Shown piece after piece: positions 22,950 through 23,869 of a stretch of 23,869 nt of DNA. The notes under the pieces were generated by a model. It ran no database searches. It had not been told where the DNA came from and worked only from the letters and a program-made list of their open reading frames with translations. The stretch is from CAZVCG01 sp964626265 (lineage in GTDB: Bacteria; Pseudomonadota; Alphaproteobacteria; UBA9219). How positions within the stretch are numbered: position 1 is the first letter of the stretch; each line of letters begins with the position of its first letter. The stretch covers positions 1 to 23,869 of the forward strand of contig CAZVCG010000029.1 of NCBI GenBank assembly GCA_964626265.1, read 5' to 3'. The position numbers and the translations under genes were made by a program.

Positions 22950-23561
22950 ATGCCAAGATTGTCTCGTAAAGATATGCAACAACAAACGCGTCAACGCCTG
23001 TTGGCCGCCGCACAAGATGAGATTATGCGCAAGGGAATCGCCGATGCGTCCATTAGGGATATTGCTGAAGCGGCGGGATATTCGCTTGGCGCATTTTATT
23101 CCAACTTCGACAGCAAAGAGACAATGCTGCGAGAGCTGGTTGAAGTACATATGCGCGAAGAGATACGCGTATTTAGGGAGATTACAGCCAAGTCAAAAAA
23201 TGGTATAAAAGGAGAGGTATGGGATAATATTTCGGCGTGGCTAAAAAATCTGCAAAATAACAAAAGTTTGTCTGCTCTCACGTTTGAATTGCAGATGTAT
23301 GCAAATCGCAATTCTAAATTCAGATCGAAATTCAACAAAGCTAAAGCACATCGAATGCAGGAACTAGCCGTAGGGCTAAAGACACTGTTTAGCGGCCATG
23401 GTCTCGAACCAAAAATTGATTACTTTCAAATGGCTGTCGGGTTTGCCGCATTGTGGGATGGTTTTGCCATTCAGGGAACGGTGCCGGGAGCAAAACCCGT
23501 CGATCAGGTAATTCTGCTTTTTCTTAAGGCTTTCTTGGATAGTTCGACACACGTAAAATGA
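22950..23561 (+). CDS. TetR/AcrR-family transcriptional regulator
   Basis: This 203-aa regulator has the N-terminal TetR helix-turn-helix (about 14-60: ASIRDIAEAAGYSLGAFYSN followed by FDSKETML) and a helical ligand-binding C-terminal domain. GGGAGA lies just before the ATG at 22950. The efflux adaptor gene begins at its stop codon, so the pair is a typical self-regulated RND-efflux operon in which a compound releases repression. The ligand is not predictable. It sits inside the tRNA-linked element and is probably cargo. Confidence 0.9.
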   Translation: MPRLSRKDMQQQTRQRLLAAAQDEIMRKGIADASIRDIAEAAGYSLGAFYSNFDSKETMLRELVEVHMREEIRVFREITAKSKNGIKGEVWDNISAWLKNLQNNKSLSALTFELQMYANRNSKFRSKFNKAKAHRMQELAVGLKTLFSGHGLEPKIDYFQMAVGFAALWDGFAIQGTVPGAKPVDQVILLFLKAFLDSSTHVK

Positions 23562-23587
23562 CCACTCAAGTGTCTGCGGAGCATGCC

Positions 23588-23821
23588 ATGACCCCCAAAT
23601 ATACCTTCTCCAAAAACACCTTTCGAGCCGTTTTTGCGATATTCGCTGTACTATTGGTGCTTGGCGGGTGCGAAAAAAAAGAACAAGCTAAAGAGATTAG
23701 GCCCGTGCGCTCGGTTGTTGTCGAAAAACATGATGTCGGCGATCCGATTGCCCTCACGGGACAACTACATGCTCGCGACGAGACCAGTCTGGCCTTTCGT
23801 CTTTCCGGAAAACTTATATAG
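23588..23821 (+). pseudogene. truncated RND efflux periplasmic adaptor (membrane fusion protein)
   Basis: This reads as the N-terminal 77 residues of a membrane fusion lipoprotein: lipobox LGGC, then RPVRSVVVE and the conserved TGQLHARDETSLAFRLSGKL, which should continue with the biotinyl-lipoyl-like domain. Instead a stop (TAG, 23819-23821) follows and the sequence switches abruptly, so the gene is broken. Full-length members have about 350-400 aa. The ATG at 23588 has GGAG (23578-23581) six bases upstream; an alternative ATG at 23558 overlaps the tetR-type stop. The RND pump gene expected next is not in the window. Confidence 0.7.
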
Positions 23822-23869
23822 GACTTACGCAAATTTAAGAATGGCTTAAGGAATGGTGTGATTCAAGAT
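23822..23869 (+). mobile_element. possible insertion-sequence end
   Basis: Sequence similarity to the adaptor family ends at TATATA (23814-23819 region) and a new segment beginning GGACTTACGCAAATTTAAG runs to the window edge. It looks like the terminal inverted repeat of a DDE-type insertion sequence, and the TATA next to it could be a target duplication. The transposase is outside the window, so the family is not assigned. Confidence 0.4.

Overview
The window looks like the chromosome of an alphaproteobacterium of moderate GC content. The evidence is a complete core Tad/Cpa pilus cluster in alphaproteobacterial order, a MarR-type regulator resembling LdtR, and a plsC-miaB pair. I cannot name the genus. 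Positions 21828-21890 are undetermined bases (an assembly gap).

Layout. Positions 1-354 hold a cluster of REP-like hairpins and then a well-formed TPP (THI-element) riboswitch, whose 3' end contains the ribosome-binding site of an uncharacterised 353-codon gene. Next come a convergent zinc nucleoside/nucleotide deaminase and a lone secF preceded by a 38-codon open frame. A minus-strand pair (coiled-coil protein plus A24 prepilin peptidase) and a small lipoprotein precede the pilus cluster.

Positions 5367-15458 are the Tad pilus locus: flp pilin, a structured 420-nt spacer, cpaA, cpaB, cpaC, cpaD, cpaE, cpaF, tadB and tadC on the plus strand, with tadD on the minus strand. Together they supply the pilin, its processing peptidase, the outer-membrane secretin and lipoproteins, the localisation and motor ATPases and the inner-membrane platform. 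No TadE/TadF/TadG minor-pilin genes are visible. An LdtR-like regulator is divergent from tadD. A compact minus-strand operon follows (transcribed from 20837 down to 16075): a membrane-anchored pseudokinase, a small membrane protein, a PlsC-type acyltransferase and miaB, with gaps of 2, 2 and 22 bases.

From 21097 the character changes. A tRNA-Glu(UUC) gene is followed by repeat-dense DNA with no convincing gene, then an AlpA-type regulator interrupted by the assembly gap, a MobC-like mobilisation protein without a relaxase, a TetR regulator, and a periplasmic adaptor (membrane fusion) gene that stops abruptly where what may be an insertion-sequence end begins. This is best read as a partly decayed integrative/mobilisable element at the tRNA-Glu gene carrying an efflux cargo. 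Its integrase and far attachment site are not in view.

The items most worth following up are the TPP riboswitch on an unrecognised gene, the pseudokinase operon, the alternative-pairing leader between flp and cpaA, the short frame ahead of the lone secF, and the repeat architecture of the tRNA-linked element.
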